Part shown: positions 1 through 9,783 of the stretch, in pieces | Layout: every line of letters begins with the position of its first letter | How positions within the stretch are numbered: the first letter of the stretch is position 1 | Source of the DNA: Alteromonas abrolhosensis | GTDB taxonomy: Bacteria > Pseudomonadota > Gammaproteobacteria > Enterobacterales > Alteromonadaceae | Assembly: GCF_001953635.1 (NCBI RefSeq) | Contig: NZ_MEJH01000003.1 | Span: 449,197-513,196 of the forward strand | Reading direction: 5' to 3' | DNA length: 64,000 nt | Notes under the pieces: generated by a model | What the model was told of the DNA's origin: nothing | Seen by the model: only the letters and a program-made list of their open reading frames with translations | Databases searched by the model: none | Made by a program: the position numbers and the translations under genes

Positions 1-188
1 GACAAGCGCCCCATTATAAATCGTCCTGATTCTTGAACTTGGGCAACGGCTTGATTGAGCTTGTTCGTCACGCTACTACTGACAAGCACTTGGATAATGG
101 CGCCCGATATGACTAGCCCTAAGGTCAAAGTAATCATCAACTCTACAAGAGAAAATCCCTGCTGAGAGTGTCGGCGACGAGAGCTCAT
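1..188 (-). CDS. pilW: Minor type IV pilin PilW, N-terminal part (cut by the window edge)
   Basis: The ATG lies at 188-186 and the frame stays open to base 1, giving about 62 residues. The start reads MSSRRRHSQQGFSLVELMIT: a basic leader, a prepilin-peptidase site (G before FSLVE, Glu at +5) and a hydrophobic N-terminal helix, as in PilW/PilV/PilX-type minor pseudopilins that prime type IV pilus assembly at the inner membrane. Its ATG overlaps the TGA of the upstream pilV by four bases (ATGA), so the two are probably translationally coupled. PilW is preferred over other minor pilins because of its position straight after pilV; most of the protein is outside the window. Confidence 0.85.
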   Translation of the reverse strand, partial: MSSRRRHSQQGFSLVELMITLTLGLVISGAIIQVLVSSSVTNKLNQAVAQVQESGRFIMGRL

Positions 189-835
189 AATGTGATGTCC
201 TTGAATACACACGCGTTGCTGTCGCCTTCAGATTTGTTGCATCGAGCGTTAAGGGTGTAGGTCTGATTTCCCGAAGATGAGACAGGCCATGTTAGCAGTA
301 CCTCTACGCGAGACCCTGCACTACAACTGTAAATGTCAGCTGTGTTGTTGTCGTCACACGATACCGATACTCTAGTTTGTGGGTTTGTTTGTACCGCCGA
401 ACAGGATAGCGCCCACCCATCATACTCAGCCATCTGAGCTTCACTACAGGCCTGACCTTCGCAATTTGGGATCCCTGCTGGTCTTGCCAAACAATAGCAG
501 TGATAGGGGTGTGAGGAGCCCGAACAACTTAACGTGGAAAAATTGTAGGTATCGCTAGAGAAGTAGTCATTGTTGACTACCATGCCGTCTCCCACCGTAG
601 CTGGTCGTGCGGCAGCTCTTAAGCGTTCCGCAACCTGAGCAGCAACCATTTCAGCCTGTGTGCGGCTGATAGCGTCTTTATTGGCAAAGGAGCCTGTAAA
701 CTGCAGTGCAGCAACGCCCAGTAAACCTACTGCTAATATGAATAAGGTAATTAAGATCTCAATAAGACCTGCACCGTGTTGTGCGCGAATATGACTTCCC
801 CTCACTCGCTTCGTTATCACCTTTTCAGCAATCAT
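185..835 (-). CDS. pilV: Type IV pilus minor pilin PilV
   Basis: A 216-residue class-III-signal protein. A basic leader of about 21 residues ends in HG/AGLIEILITLF (Gly at -1, Glu at +5), followed by a hydrophobic helix, the hallmark of PilV-type pseudopilins. The C-terminal half is Cys-rich (SCSGSSHPYHCYC, CEGQAC, SCSAV, SVSCDDN), suggesting several disulfides. The frame is open up to 976, but the upstream part lacks leader character; ATG 835 gives a normal-length leader, and ATG 850 is also possible. The stop overlaps the pilW start (ATGA). No fimT-like pseudopilin lies between this gene and ispH, so pilV appears to head the minor-pilin operon here. Confidence 0.85.
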   Translation of the reverse strand: MIAEKVITKRVRGSHIRAQHGAGLIEILITLFILAVGLLGVAALQFTGSFANKDAISRTQAEMVAAQVAERLRAAARPATVGDGMVVNNDYFSSDTYNFSTLSCSGSSHPYHCYCLARPAGIPNCEGQACSEAQMAEYDGWALSCSAVQTNPQTRVSVSCDDNNTADIYSCSAGSRVEVLLTWPVSSSGNQTYTLNARCNKSEGDSNACVFKDITL

Positions 836-1176
836 CTTTTTACGCCACATACCTAACATTACATTTGGTGTTATCACCACTGTAGTATAGTAAGACAAAA
901 GCGTATAACTCTGGGTATCAACAGTTATTAAAACGTATAATTTTCTGTGCCCTTGTGTGGTAAACGGCGATGTCACAACTTATTTAATCGTTTCACCTAT
1001 GAAGTAGCAGTCTCGACACAGCAATTGGTGTATACCACTGCGTTACAATAGACTATTTTGGTACATTTAACAGCCTCTCGCCCTCCCACTACATTGCTTT
1101 TCCACCGTTAAGTGCAACTTGATAAAGGTATCATAATCTATTCGCAAGTCATTGAATTTGCGTTAGACAAAAGCAT

Positions 1177-1208
1177 AAAAAAACACCGCAACGATGTGCG
1201 GTGTTTTT
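1177..1208 (-). terminator. Rho-independent terminator after ispH
   Basis: Perfect 9-bp stem (AAACACCGC/GCGGTGTTT) with loop AACGATGT. It is A-rich on the left, giving a U tract on the minus strand 20 bp after the ispH stop. It ends the ribosomally busy ileS-lspA-fkpB-ispH transcript before the pilin genes. Confidence 0.85.
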
Positions 1209-1230
1209 AAGTGTTGATAATACGATTAAT

Positions 1231-2175
1231 CTAACCGACCTGCTTAACCCTAAGCTCTTTGGGAACGGCAAATTCTACATTTTCTTCGCGCCCGGCACGC
1301 TCAGAAGCTGAAACCGCGCCCCATGCTTTGAGCCTATTTACCACACCTTGCACCAATACTTCAGGAGCAGACGCGCCTGCGGTAACGCCAATATGCTCTA
1401 CACCTTCCAGCCATTCCTCTTGGATACAATTAGCATCGGCAATCAAATAGGCTTTAGCGCCAATTTTTTCCGCCAATTCGCGAAGGCGATTCGAATTTGA
1501 GCTATTCTGTGCACCAACGACCAGAAGCACCTGACAGTCTTGCGCTAGGTCGCGCACCGCGTCTTGGCGGTTCTGCGTGGCATAGCAAATATCGTCCTTT
1601 CTTGGGCCATTGATTTTGGGGAACTTAGCGCGAAGTGCGTCGATAACATCGGCTGTATCGTCTACCGATAATGTTGTCTGACTGCAATAATAAAGGTTCG
1701 CTGGGTCTTTAACTTCAAGTGTCGCCACATCTGCTTCAGATTCAACCAGATAAATTCCGCCTTCTGCACTGCTGTACTGGCCCATGGTACCCTCAACTTC
1801 TGGGTGACCAGCGTGACCAATTAAAATACATTCAGTACCTGTTTTGCTAGCACGGGTTACTTCCATATGTACTTTCGTAACTAACGGGCAAGTAGCATCG
1901 AATACCTTAAGACCGCGATTTTCCGCTTCCTTTCTTACCGCTTGCGATACGCCATGAGCAGAAAAAATCACAATGCTATCGTCTGGCACTTCGTGAAGCT
2001 CATCAACAAATAGCGCACCTCGCTCACGTAGTCCATCTACCACAAATTTATTGTGTACCACTTCGTGGCGCACATAAATTGGCGGCTCGAACATTTCAAG
2101 TGCTCGCTCTACGATGGTGATAGCCCTGTCAACGCCCGCGCAAAAGCCACGAGGGTTAGCTAAATGAATTTGCAT
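1231..2175 (-). CDS. ispH: 4-hydroxy-3-methylbut-2-enyl diphosphate reductase (IspH/LytB)
   Basis: Last enzyme of the MEP isoprenoid pathway. It is an iron-sulfur reductase turning HMBPP into IPP and DMAPP in the cytoplasm. The 314-aa protein has the three cluster ligands Cys12, Cys96 and Cys197 and the active-site set His41, His74, His124, Glu126 and Thr167 at the same numbers as the E. coli enzyme. It starts 2 bp after the fkpB stop, so the two are in one operon. The penultimate MEP enzyme, ispG, is also in this window (53867-54985). Confidence 0.98.
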   Translation of the reverse strand: MQIHLANPRGFCAGVDRAITIVERALEMFEPPIYVRHEVVHNKFVVDGLRERGALFVDELHEVPDDSIVIFSAHGVSQAVRKEAENRGLKVFDATCPLVTKVHMEVTRASKTGTECILIGHAGHPEVEGTMGQYSSAEGGIYLVESEADVATLEVKDPANLYYCSQTTLSVDDTADVIDALRAKFPKINGPRKDDICYATQNRQDAVRDLAQDCQVLLVVGAQNSSNSNRLRELAEKIGAKAYLIADANCIQEEWLEGVEHIGVTAGASAPEVLVQGVVNRLKAWGAVSASERAGREENVEFAVPKELRVKQVG

Positions 2176-2177
2176 AA

Positions 2178-2645
2178 CTAGTTTCCACCTTGTGCTGACA
2201 CGCCAGGTTTAACATCAATAATCTCGACGTCAAAAATAACTGTTTGCCCGGCTAGCGGATGGTTGAAGTCTACCGTTACAGAGTCTCCAGCAGCGCTTCG
2301 AATAATACCCGGAATTTCCGAACCGTCTGGTTGAGCAAACGCTAAAATCATGCCTTCTTCAATCTTTAAATCAGCGCCAAAACGACTTCTATCCATATAG
2401 TGAATATTGTTCGGATTAGGCTCACCGAATGCGTCATTCGCCGCTAACGTAAACGCTTTTTTATCACCTTTTTTAAGCCCAAGTAAACACGCTTCAAAGT
2501 TAGGTGTTAGGCTACCGTCACCCATTACCATTTTAGCAGGCTTATTGTTTACGCGAGTGCTGTCGGCGGCAGAGCCATCTTCTAGCTTTAAATCAAAATG
2601 AAGAATAACTTCGCTATCAGCGGCAATTACTAATGAATCTGTCAT
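2178..2645 (-). CDS. fkpB: FKBP-type peptidyl-prolyl isomerase FkpB (SlpA)
   Basis: A 155-aa SlyD/SlpA-class FKBP. The N-terminal strand and prolyl-isomerase segments ([37 protein letters not shown]) flank an insert-in-flap domain ([17 protein letters not shown]), and the domain closes with [20 protein letters not shown]. It lacks the His-rich metal-binding tail of SlyD, which favours FkpB. It acts as a cytoplasmic folding helper. It lies between lspA and ispH with short gaps (14 and 2 bp), the standard gammaproteobacterial order. Confidence 0.93.
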   Translation of the reverse strand: MTDSLVIAADSEVILHFDLKLEDGSAADSTRVNNKPAKMVMGDGSLTPNFEACLLGLKKGDKKAFTLAANDAFGEPNPNNIHYMDRSRFGADLKIEEGMILAFAQPDGSEIPGIIRSAAGDSVTVDFNHPLAGQTVIFDVEIIDVKPGVSAQGGN

Positions 2646-2659
2646 AACCTTTCCGAATA

Positions 2660-3208
2660 CTACTTAATGGTTTCGCTATTGCCTGCGGCACTTGCGTTCG
2701 CATCTGCACCGTTCCCTTCACTTTTTTTATCGCCATTTTTAAACATGTCGAAAATCAGCAAAGCCGCGCCGATAAATATTGCGCTGTCAGCAATGTTAAA
2801 CGCAGGCCAGTGGTAATTGTTTACGTAAAAATCTAAAAAGTCGATGACATAACCGTGGACTAATCGGTCGTAAACGTTACCCAATGCGCCGCCTAGAATA
2901 AAGGAAAATGCAATCGGCAGCATTTTTTGTGAGCGTGGCGACTGCTTGAGCCACCACAAAATCACGGCGCTTACTACAACAGCGATAGCGGTAAAGAACC
3001 AGCGCTGCCAGCCACCTGCGCTTTCTAAAAAGCTAAATGCGGCGCCGTAATTGTGCACGTAAGTAAAGTTAAAAAACGGCAGTACCTGTATCGACTGATA
3101 CAGTGACATGCTATCGATAACCGTATACTTACTCCATTGGTCGAGGATAAACGCAATCGCGCTTATCCATAAGAAACGCAAGCCAGTTTCGTGAAAAAGC
3201 TTAAGCAT
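2660..3208 (-). CDS. lspA: Lipoprotein signal peptidase (signal peptidase II)
   Basis: Inner-membrane aspartyl protease that cleaves prolipoprotein signal peptides after diacylglyceryl attachment, for example those of BamB and PilF in this window. Starting at ATG 3208 gives 182 residues with four hydrophobic segments; the catalytic aspartates in VIDF and NIADS then number 123 and 141, as in E. coli LspA. The frame is open nine codons further upstream, but ATG 3208 overlaps the ileS stop by eight bases, a typical coupled arrangement. The C-terminal tail is polar and Ala/Asn-rich. Confidence 0.95.
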   Translation of the reverse strand: MLKLFHETGLRFLWISAIAFILDQWSKYTVIDSMSLYQSIQVLPFFNFTYVHNYGAAFSFLESAGGWQRWFFTAIAVVVSAVILWWLKQSPRSQKMLPIAFSFILGGALGNVYDRLVHGYVIDFLDFYVNNYHWPAFNIADSAIFIGAALLIFDMFKNGDKKSEGNGADANASAAGNSETIK

Positions 3209-6020
3209 AGTGGCGTTCTTCTCCATCACCGTCAATGTTTGTCACACAGCGACCACAAAGCTCTTCGTGACCTTCATGTGAGCCTACATCTTCACGGTGA
3301 TGCCAGCAGCGTACGCACTTTTCACCACTTGCTTTATTAACGCTCAACCATAGACCTTCAACGTCTGTGGCTTTCGCTTCAGACGGTGCACTGTCAACCT
3401 TAGTTAGCGAAACGCCTGATGTAATGAGTACGAATCGTAGCTCGTCTTCAAGCTTTGCAAGTACGTTGTACAACGACTCGGTAGCATAAAGCGAAATGCT
3501 CGCTTCTAGTGAGCCACCTAGCTCGCCATCTTTACGCGCCTGCTCCATTGCTTGGTTGGCCGCGTCTTTTACGCTTAACACTTGGTGCCAAAGGGCATCG
3601 TTGAACGAATCGCTTTGCGTGAAGTTGTTAAAACCTTCGTACCAGGTTTCAGTAAATACAAACTCACTGCGCTCGCCAGGTAAGGTTTCCCAGATTTCTT
3701 GTGCAGTAAAGCTGGTAATAGGCGCCATCCAGCGAACCAAAGCTTCGATGATGTGGTACATCGCCGTTTGGCATGAGCGACGGGCAAGGCCATCTGCTTT
3801 CGCCGTGTACTGACGGTCTTTAATCACGTCTAAATAGAACGAACCTAATTCAATTGAGCAGAAATGCGTAAGCTTCTGCGACACTACCAACAGGTCGTAG
3901 TTGTTGTATGCTTCGATAAGTTCTTCTTGAAGTGCCTTGGCGCGCGCAACAATCCAGCGGTCAAGTGCGACCATATCGTCTTCTGCTACCGCATCTTCAA
4001 CGTTGAAGCCGTTAAGGTTAGCAAGCAAGAATCGTGCGGTGTTACGAACTCGTCGGTAGCCATCTGCAGCGCGCTTCAAGATCTCATCTGATACCGCAAT
4101 TTCACCGCGATAATCAGTAGATGCCACCCATAGGCGAAGGATATCTGCGCCTAATTTGTTAGTGACTTCCTGAGGCGCCACAACGTTACCTACCGACTTC
4201 GACATTTTTCTGCCGTGGGCATCTACCGTAAAGCCGTGGGTTAGCACTTCTTTATAAGGCGCATGACCGTGCATTGCAGTTGATGACATAAGCGAAGACA
4301 TAAACCAACCGCGATGCTGATCAGAACCTTCAAGGTATAAATCGGCAGATGCGGGAATGTCTTCACGACGGTCTACGACGAAGTAGTGAGTTACACCTGA
4401 GTCAAACCAAACATCTAGGGTATCGGTCACTTTTTCATAGTTGTCCAACTCGCTACCAAGTAGAGCAGCATCGTCAAGATCCCACCACGCTTGAATGCCT
4501 TTAGCTTCAACTTCCAGTGCTACTTTTTCCATTAATGCTGCAGACTCTGGGTGGATTTCACCGGTAAGTTTATGCACATACAAAGGAATGGGTACGCCCC
4601 ACGTACGTTGACGTGAGATACACCAGTCTGGACGACCTTCAACCATTTTCTCAATGCGGTTTTGGCCCCAATCTGGGATCCACTTGGTTTGCTTGATTTG
4701 TTCAAGTGATTGAGCGCGAAGACCTTTCTTATCCATGCTTACAAACCATTGAGGCGTAGCGCGGAAAATGATTGGCGTTTTATGGCGCCAGCAATGCGGG
4801 TAGCTGTGCTCGTATTTTACGTTTAAGACAAGGTTACCCTTTTCTTTTACGACTTCGATAATTTCATCATTAGCTTTAAATACAAACTGACCAGCAAACA
4901 GCGGTGTATTTTCAAGGTACACCCCGTTGTTACCAACCGGGTTGTACACTTCGATGTCGTATTGCTTACCAACATTGAAATCGTCTACACCGTGGGCTGG
5001 CGCTGTGTGTACACAACCTGTACCAGATTCAGTCGTAACGTGGTCGCCTAGAATTAACGGTACTTCCAGGTCTAAGAATGGGTGATTAACCTTCAGCTTA
5101 TCAAGGGCGGCACCAGTACAGGTTGCCACTTCACGGAAATCCTCAACGCCGTAGCGGTTCATGCAACTTTCAAGCAAGTCCTGCGCTACCACTAGCCATT
5201 CATTTGAAGGCTGAACTTCGACAATCGCATAGGTAAGCTCTGGGTGTAAGCTGATTGCACGGTTGGCCGGCAGTGTCCACGGTGTGGTAGTCCAAATAAC
5301 TACACCTGCTTTGTGTGTGGTTAAATCACCTTCAGACACGCCAAACGCTTCTGCAATAGCAGCCACATCAGCTACTGGGAACTTAACGTCGATAGCAGGC
5401 GATACTTTGTCTTTGTATTCAACTTCTGCTTCAGCAAGCGCCGAACCACAATCTGTACACCAGTGAACAGGTTTAAAGCCCTTTTCTAAGTGGCCAGAGT
5501 CTACAATTTTACTTAATGCACGAATGATGTCGGCTTCAGATTTGAAGTCCATGGTTTTGTATGGGTTATCCCATTCACCAAATACACCTAAACGTTTAAA
5601 GTCAGCCATTTGGCCGTCAATTTGCTTTTGTGCGTACTCGCGACACTTTTGACGAAATTCAGCCGCCGTAACTTTCTTACCAGGCTTACCTACTTTCTTT
5701 TCCACCATCAATTCAATCGGCAGACCGTGACAATCCCAACCAGGAACGTATGGAGAGTCAAAGTCAGAAAGGTTTTTCGACTTTACAATAATGTCTTTAA
5801 GAATTTTGTTAACCGCGTGACCAATGTGAATATCGCCATTCGCATAAGGAGGGCCATCGTGCAGAATAAATGGCTTTTTGCCTTTTTTCGCTTCACGAAT
5901 TTTGCTGTATACCCCTTTTTCCTGCCAGTCTTTAAGCATTTTCGGCTCGCGCTGAGCAAGGTTACCGCGCATCGGGAACGCAGTTTCTGGAAGGTTCAGT
6001 GTGGCTTTGTAATCACTCAT
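3201..6020 (-). CDS. ileS: Isoleucyl-tRNA synthetase
   Basis: Class I aminoacyl-tRNA synthetase, 939 aa, normal bacterial length. It shows the HIGH motif at residues 65-68, the large CP1 editing insertion ([35 protein letters not shown]), KMSKS near residue 600 and a C-terminal zinc-binding segment (CVRCWHHRE...LCGRC). It overlaps lspA by eight bases. The 270 bp upstream to ribF holds no clear terminator apart from a weak 5-bp hairpin just after ribF, so ribF transcripts may run into ileS. No strong Shine-Dalgarno is visible before its ATG. Confidence 0.98.
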   Translation of the reverse strand: MSDYKATLNLPETAFPMRGNLAQREPKMLKDWQEKGVYSKIREAKKGKKPFILHDGPPYANGDIHIGHAVNKILKDIIVKSKNLSDFDSPYVPGWDCHGLPIELMVEKKVGKPGKKVTAAEFRQKCREYAQKQIDGQMADFKRLGVFGEWDNPYKTMDFKSEADIIRALSKIVDSGHLEKGFKPVHWCTDCGSALAEAEVEYKDKVSPAIDVKFPVADVAAIAEAFGVSEGDLTTHKAGVVIWTTTPWTLPANRAISLHPELTYAIVEVQPSNEWLVVAQDLLESCMNRYGVEDFREVATCTGAALDKLKVNHPFLDLEVPLILGDHVTTESGTGCVHTAPAHGVDDFNVGKQYDIEVYNPVGNNGVYLENTPLFAGQFVFKANDEIIEVVKEKGNLVLNVKYEHSYPHCWRHKTPIIFRATPQWFVSMDKKGLRAQSLEQIKQTKWIPDWGQNRIEKMVEGRPDWCISRQRTWGVPIPLYVHKLTGEIHPESAALMEKVALEVEAKGIQAWWDLDDAALLGSELDNYEKVTDTLDVWFDSGVTHYFVVDRREDIPASADLYLEGSDQHRGWFMSSLMSSTAMHGHAPYKEVLTHGFTVDAHGRKMSKSVGNVVAPQEVTNKLGADILRLWVASTDYRGEIAVSDEILKRAADGYRRVRNTARFLLANLNGFNVEDAVAEDDMVALDRWIVARAKALQEELIEAYNNYDLLVVSQKLTHFCSIELGSFYLDVIKDRQYTAKADGLARRSCQTAMYHIIEALVRWMAPITSFTAQEIWETLPGERSEFVFTETWYEGFNNFTQSDSFNDALWHQVLSVKDAANQAMEQARKDGELGGSLEASISLYATESLYNVLAKLEDELRFVLITSGVSLTKVDSAPSEAKATDVEGLWLSVNKASGEKCVRCWHHREDVGSHEGHEELCGRCVTNIDGDGEERHYA

Positions 6021-6290
6021 AAAATTGTATTATCCGGTTACCTTAATTTTCACCCAATGCACTAAAACATTGTGAAGGCGATATTCATTTTGCGATGTTC
6101 AATTTCAACTGTTGAATATAAAAGATTCAACATAAAACAGTATGCCATCCTCACCACAGCGAGGGTGACTGAAAGTGTTTTAGCACAGTGACTTGCTTAC
6201 ACGTTTCACAATCAAGAATTCACATTTTTAAACGTCGAACTCAGTGAAACAAATACGCGCAGAAACTTGTCGTGACTTTATCACGTTTAA

Positions 6291-7211
6291 CTATGCTAAT
6301 AACAGACGCGCTTTTGTCGCATCTGCTTGAATTTGATCTTTCAACGCATCAAAAGAGTCAAATTTAATTTCATCTCTTATTTTTGCCATCGGAAACACCG
6401 TAATAGGCTTACCGTAAAGGTCAGATGATAGATCGAAAATATGGACTTCTAGCTGGTTTCTTACCCCGTTCACAGTAGGACGGGTACCAATGTTCGCAAC
6501 ACCATTAAAGTGCTGACCATCGACGTCAACACGAACCGCGAACACACCGTGAATCGGCGTCTTTTGTCGTTTTAACATGACATTCGCGGTGGGGAAACCA
6601 ATGGTGCGGCCTTTTTTCTCGCCGTGAACCACCCTACCGTGAATAGCGAATGGACGCCCTAGCATTTCGGTAGACAGACCAAAATCGCTGTTTGCTAACG
6701 CCTCTCGCACAGCCGTTGAGCTAATACGGTGGGCATGCATGGTAAAACTGTGGGTGCTTACTACTTCGAAACCATATTGGCGGCCTGCCGCCTCAAGCAT
6801 TTCGAAATCCCCTTTACGGCCATTGCCAAAACGGAAATCGTCGCCTACGACAAGAAATTTAACTCCCAGCTTATCCACCAGTAAATCGTGGACGAACGTG
6901 TCTGCACTTTGCTTCGCAAACTCAGCGTTAAATCGCACAGCAAGCAATCTGTCGACACCTTGCTGGCTCAGCAATTCATATTTTTCGCGAAGAGGGCTAA
7001 TACGCGCTGGCGCCTTATCCGGCATAAAGACTTCTTCAGGCTGTGGTTCAAAAACCATGACGGTGGCAGGAAGTGATAGCGATTTCGCTTTTTCAAGCAC
7101 ATTAGCTAACACAGCTTGATGACCACGGTGTACGCCGTCGAACTTGCCAATAGTGAGCACACACCCTTTATGGTGCGGTTTTACATTGTTTAGCCCGCGG
7201 ATAAATTCCAC
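6291..7211 (-). CDS. ribF: Bifunctional riboflavin kinase / FAD synthetase
   Basis: Converts riboflavin to FMN and then FAD. The 306-aa protein has an N-terminal nucleotidyltransferase domain (TIGKFDGVHRGHQAVL near residues 20-36; VVGDDFRFGNGRKG) and a C-terminal flavokinase domain (GRTIGFPTANV; NIGTRPTVNG). It sits upstream of ileS as in E. coli. A good sigma-70 promoter lies 44-72 bp upstream of the ATG. Confidence 0.97.
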   Translation of the reverse strand: MEFIRGLNNVKPHHKGCVLTIGKFDGVHRGHQAVLANVLEKAKSLSLPATVMVFEPQPEEVFMPDKAPARISPLREKYELLSQQGVDRLLAVRFNAEFAKQSADTFVHDLLVDKLGVKFLVVGDDFRFGNGRKGDFEMLEAAGRQYGFEVVSTHSFTMHAHRISSTAVREALANSDFGLSTEMLGRPFAIHGRVVHGEKKGRTIGFPTANVMLKRQKTPIHGVFAVRVDVDGQHFNGVANIGTRPTVNGVRNQLEVHIFDLSSDLYGKPITVFPMAKIRDEIKFDSFDALKDQIQADATKARLLLA

Positions 7212-7254
7212 TGTTAGCCACTACCTTTTAACTGCTAGAAAATCAAAGCTCGCG

Positions 7255-7283
7255 ATTATAGCCGACCGCGAGCACAATACCAA
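7255..7283 (-). promoter_or_regulatory. Sigma-70 promoter for ribF
   Basis: On the minus strand: TTGGTA (-35, 7283-7278), a 17-bp spacer, TATAAT (-10, 7260-7255), then a GC-rich discriminator CGCGAG. It predicts a leader of about 40 nt before ribF. The der promoter at 50390-50418 has the same two hexamers and spacing. Confidence 0.75.
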
Positions 7284-7327
7284 GCGCACACGCCATTCTC
7301 ACATGCCGCCTTTAGTTATACTGAAAA

Positions 7328-8887
7328 TTACTCGCCGCCGCTTTTGAAATGCCTGGGTCGCATGCCCAGCACAACCATGGTGGTCATGAACAGTATGACC
7401 GACAGCGATATGGTTATTCCTACTTCTAACATTTGGACGGAAAGAGACAAATCAAAGAAAGCTAAGCCTTGATCGCGATAATAAATAAGCCCGCCCATGG
7501 CAGCACTTGCAATAACCACACGGGCAATAAACAAAACCGATGTGCGGCTTAACGCAAACACGCCTTGGCGATGCAGCGTTATATAGAGCAAAGCGGCATT
7601 AAGCGTAGCTGACATACTGGTAGCAACAGCAAGCCCTACATAACCAAACGGAATCGCTAATATAAGGTTAAACACCATGTTAGCGACCATACACCAAATA
7701 CCAAATTTCACTGGTGTCTTAGTGTCTTGACGGGAGTAAAACCCCGGCGCGAGAATTTTTACCAGCATAAAGCTGATTAAGCCAAATGAGTATGCAGTAA
7801 GTGAGTAAGACGCCATGATGGCTGTTTCAGCGGTAAACGCGCCGCGCTGAAAAATAACGGTCAGAATAGGCCTTGCCATCACGCCAAGCCCCACAGCTGC
7901 GGGAATACCCAATAAACAGACCATGCGAAACGCCCAATCAATGTTGGCAGCAAACGCTTTGGGATTGTTACTGACGTGATTCCGGGAAAGCGTCGGTAAA
8001 ATGACCGTAGCGATAGCGATACCGAACAGCCCTAAGGGAAATTCAAGCAGTCTGTCAGAATAGTACAACCAGCTTATTGAGCCGGTAACTAAAAAGCTGG
8101 CGATAAACGTGTCAAACAACAAGTTAATCTGACCTACTGATACTCCGAATAATGCGGGGATCATCAAGGTGCGCACTTTCACCACATTTTCGTCGTGCCA
8201 GCCCCACTTTGGTTTTACTAAAAGCCCTGCCCTGAACAAGAACGGCAGTTGAAACAAGAACTGCACAATACCACCGATAAACACGCCCCACGCTAGCGCG
8301 TAAGCGGGTTGATTAAGCGTAGGAGCTAAGTATATAGCGCATGCAATAATGCACACGTTAAGTAAAACGGGGGTGAAGGCAGCAACCGCAAACTTATTGA
8401 GCGTATTGAGTATCGCCCCTGCCAACCCAGTCAGAGAGATAAACGCTAAATAAGGAAAGGTAATTTTCAACATGGTCGACGCGAGCACAAACTTATCTCC
8501 GGCCTCGTCTCCTTCGAGCCACGCCACAAACCAGCCTGTACCAAATAACGCCGCCAAAACAGGAGATGCTATTACCCCTATGATAGAAACTACAAAAACA
8601 ATAGCGCCTAACGTACCGCTGACTTTTGCAACGAACTCTCTGAGTTGCTTTTTATCGTCGTTCTCGTGAACTTCGGTTAATACCGGAATAAACGCTTGCG
8701 CAAATGCACCTTCGGCGAATAGACGGCGAAGAAAATTAGGAATTTTGTTAGCAAAGAAAAATACGTCAGCGGCTGCCCCATCGCCCATAAGCTTGGCAAC
8801 AACAACATCACGTACCAAGCCTAATACTCGCGAGACCAAGGTCATAATACTGACGATAAGACCAGATTTTATTAACTTCCGTGACAC
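7328..8887 (-). CDS. murJ: Lipid II flippase MurJ
   Basis: MOP-superfamily polytopic membrane protein that flips lipid II across the inner membrane for peptidoglycan synthesis. About 14 hydrophobic segments are visible, with the family signature SRVLGLVRDVVVAKLMG near the N terminus and FANKIPNFLRRLFAEGAFAQAFIPV after TM1. The frame extends to 8929, but GTG 8887 has a well-placed GGAAG 6 nt upstream and gives 519 aa (MSRKLIKSG...), close to E. coli MurJ (511 aa), so GTG is chosen. It is upstream of ribF with a 116-bp gap. Confidence 0.94.
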   Translation of the reverse strand: MSRKLIKSGLIVSIMTLVSRVLGLVRDVVVAKLMGDGAAADVFFFANKIPNFLRRLFAEGAFAQAFIPVLTEVHENDDKKQLREFVAKVSGTLGAIVFVVSIIGVIASPVLAALFGTGWFVAWLEGDEAGDKFVLASTMLKITFPYLAFISLTGLAGAILNTLNKFAVAAFTPVLLNVCIIACAIYLAPTLNQPAYALAWGVFIGGIVQFLFQLPFLFRAGLLVKPKWGWHDENVVKVRTLMIPALFGVSVGQINLLFDTFIASFLVTGSISWLYYSDRLLEFPLGLFGIAIATVILPTLSRNHVSNNPKAFAANIDWAFRMVCLLGIPAAVGLGVMARPILTVIFQRGAFTAETAIMASYSLTAYSFGLISFMLVKILAPGFYSRQDTKTPVKFGIWCMVANMVFNLILAIPFGYVGLAVATSMSATLNAALLYITLHRQGVFALSRTSVLFIARVVIASAAMGGLIYYRDQGLAFFDLSLSVQMLEVGITISLSVILFMTTMVVLGMRPRHFKSGGE

Positions 8888-9070
8888 GTCACACTTCCAA
8901 TAAGAGGTAAAGAATAGGCTGAATAGCATCAGCCATTTGAAAGATAGTCAAAGGCGTCTGCTAAGCGCAAAGCGGCAACGCTAGGTTGCAAGCGAGCCAT
9001 AATAACTAAAGGCTATCGCGGGCGAAACGATTTCTTCAAAATAGTTGTGCATCTTTAACAACTTTCTTGT

Positions 9071-9076
9071 TATAAT
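9071..9076 (+). promoter_or_regulatory. rpsT upstream promoter (P1-like), -10 element
   Basis: A consensus TATAAT followed by CCGCGCCCGG, a GC-rich discriminator typical of stringently controlled promoters. The -35 is poor at 17-bp spacing (TGCATC); TTGTGC lies 20 bp away. It would give a leader of about 255 nt carrying an 8-bp hairpin (TTGAAAGA/TCTTTCAA) around 9128-9157. Confidence 0.5.
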
Positions 9077-9264
9077 CCGCGCCCGGTATGGGGTGCTGTC
9101 GTTTATGCATGTCTATCGCTAAAATGTCTTGAAAGAATATCACTACGAATCTCTTTCAAAAAATGTCGCAGAGAAATGTCGCAAAGAATGTGCAACGTGT
9201 TGAGCATACTTTGTGTTCAATAGCTTGCGCGTTTTAACGCGGAACGATTTAAGTTTTAAATCGT

Positions 9265-9293
9265 TTGACATTTGGGCGTTTGGTAGGCACAAT
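9265..9293 (+). promoter_or_regulatory. rpsT proximal promoter (P2-like)
   Basis: Perfect -35 TTGACA (9265-9270), 17-bp spacer, -10 CACAAT (9288-9293), then CCGCACCC. The discriminator resembles that of the upstream promoter. E. coli rpsT is known to have two tandem promoters, which supports reading both elements as real. Confidence 0.75.
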
Positions 9294-9337
9294 CCGCACC
9301 CTCGTTTTTGACATGAATTTATTTTGGGAGTTACACC

Positions 9338-9601
9338 TTGGCTAACATTAAGTCTGCTAAGAAGCGTGCAATCCAAGCCGAAAAGCGTCGTCAGCACAAC
9401 GCTAGCCGTCGTTCAATGACTCGTACAAGCATCAAGAAAGTTATCGCTGCAATTGCAAGCGGTGACAAAGAAGCGGCACAAGCTGCACTTACTGCTGCTA
9501 CTCCAGTACTTGACAGAATGGCTACTAAAGGCTTGATTCACAAGAACAAAGCTGCTCGTCATAAGAGCCGTCTAGCTGCACAAATCAAAGCACTAGGTTA
9601 A
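9338..9601 (+). CDS. rpsT: 30S ribosomal protein S20
   Basis: An 87-aa, Lys/Arg/Ala-rich protein (start [20 protein letters not shown]), the standard S20 length. The start codon is TTG, preceded by GGGAG with a 7-nt spacer. E. coli rpsT also begins with UUG and the rare start is part of its translational autocontrol, so the same regulation is likely here. It is monocistronic, with its own promoters and a terminator 20 bp after the stop. Confidence 0.98.
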   Translation: MANIKSAKKRAIQAEKRRQHNASRRSMTRTSIKKVIAAIASGDKEAAQAALTAATPVLDRMATKGLIHKNKAARHKSRLAAQIKALG

Positions 9602-9618
9602 TCTTTACGATTAGTAGT

Positions 9619-9647
9619 TAAAAAAGCGCCCTTCGGCGCTTTTTTTG
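9619..9647 (+). terminator. rpsT terminator
   Basis: AAAAAAGCGCC / CTTCG / GGCGCTTTTTTT: a GC stem flanked by A and T runs 18 nt after the rpsT stop. Confidence 0.92.
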
Positions 9648-9783
9648 TATCTGTAATCGACACTAATTAGAATGGGTTACTGATTCCAAATTTAGACTTA
9701 AAGGCATAAAGCCCACCACTAGGCGAGCTCTGTCACTAGATAAAAAGTCTTTGCGGTGTGTTTCTCCCCCAGCTATCCGCTTA

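Noticed and set aside
3575..3793. 72-codon minus-strand frame inside ileS
   Set aside because: An out-of-frame overlap with the ileS coding strand, with no start signal of its own.
5610..6065. 151-codon plus-strand frame inside ileS
   Set aside because: Antisense shadow of a conserved gene; Arg/Phe/Asn-rich composition produced by the complementary strand.
9143..9397. Open frame of 84 codons opposite the rpsT leader
   Set aside because: It overlaps the rpsT promoter and 5-prime end, has no ribosome-binding site and has a biased, unlikely composition.
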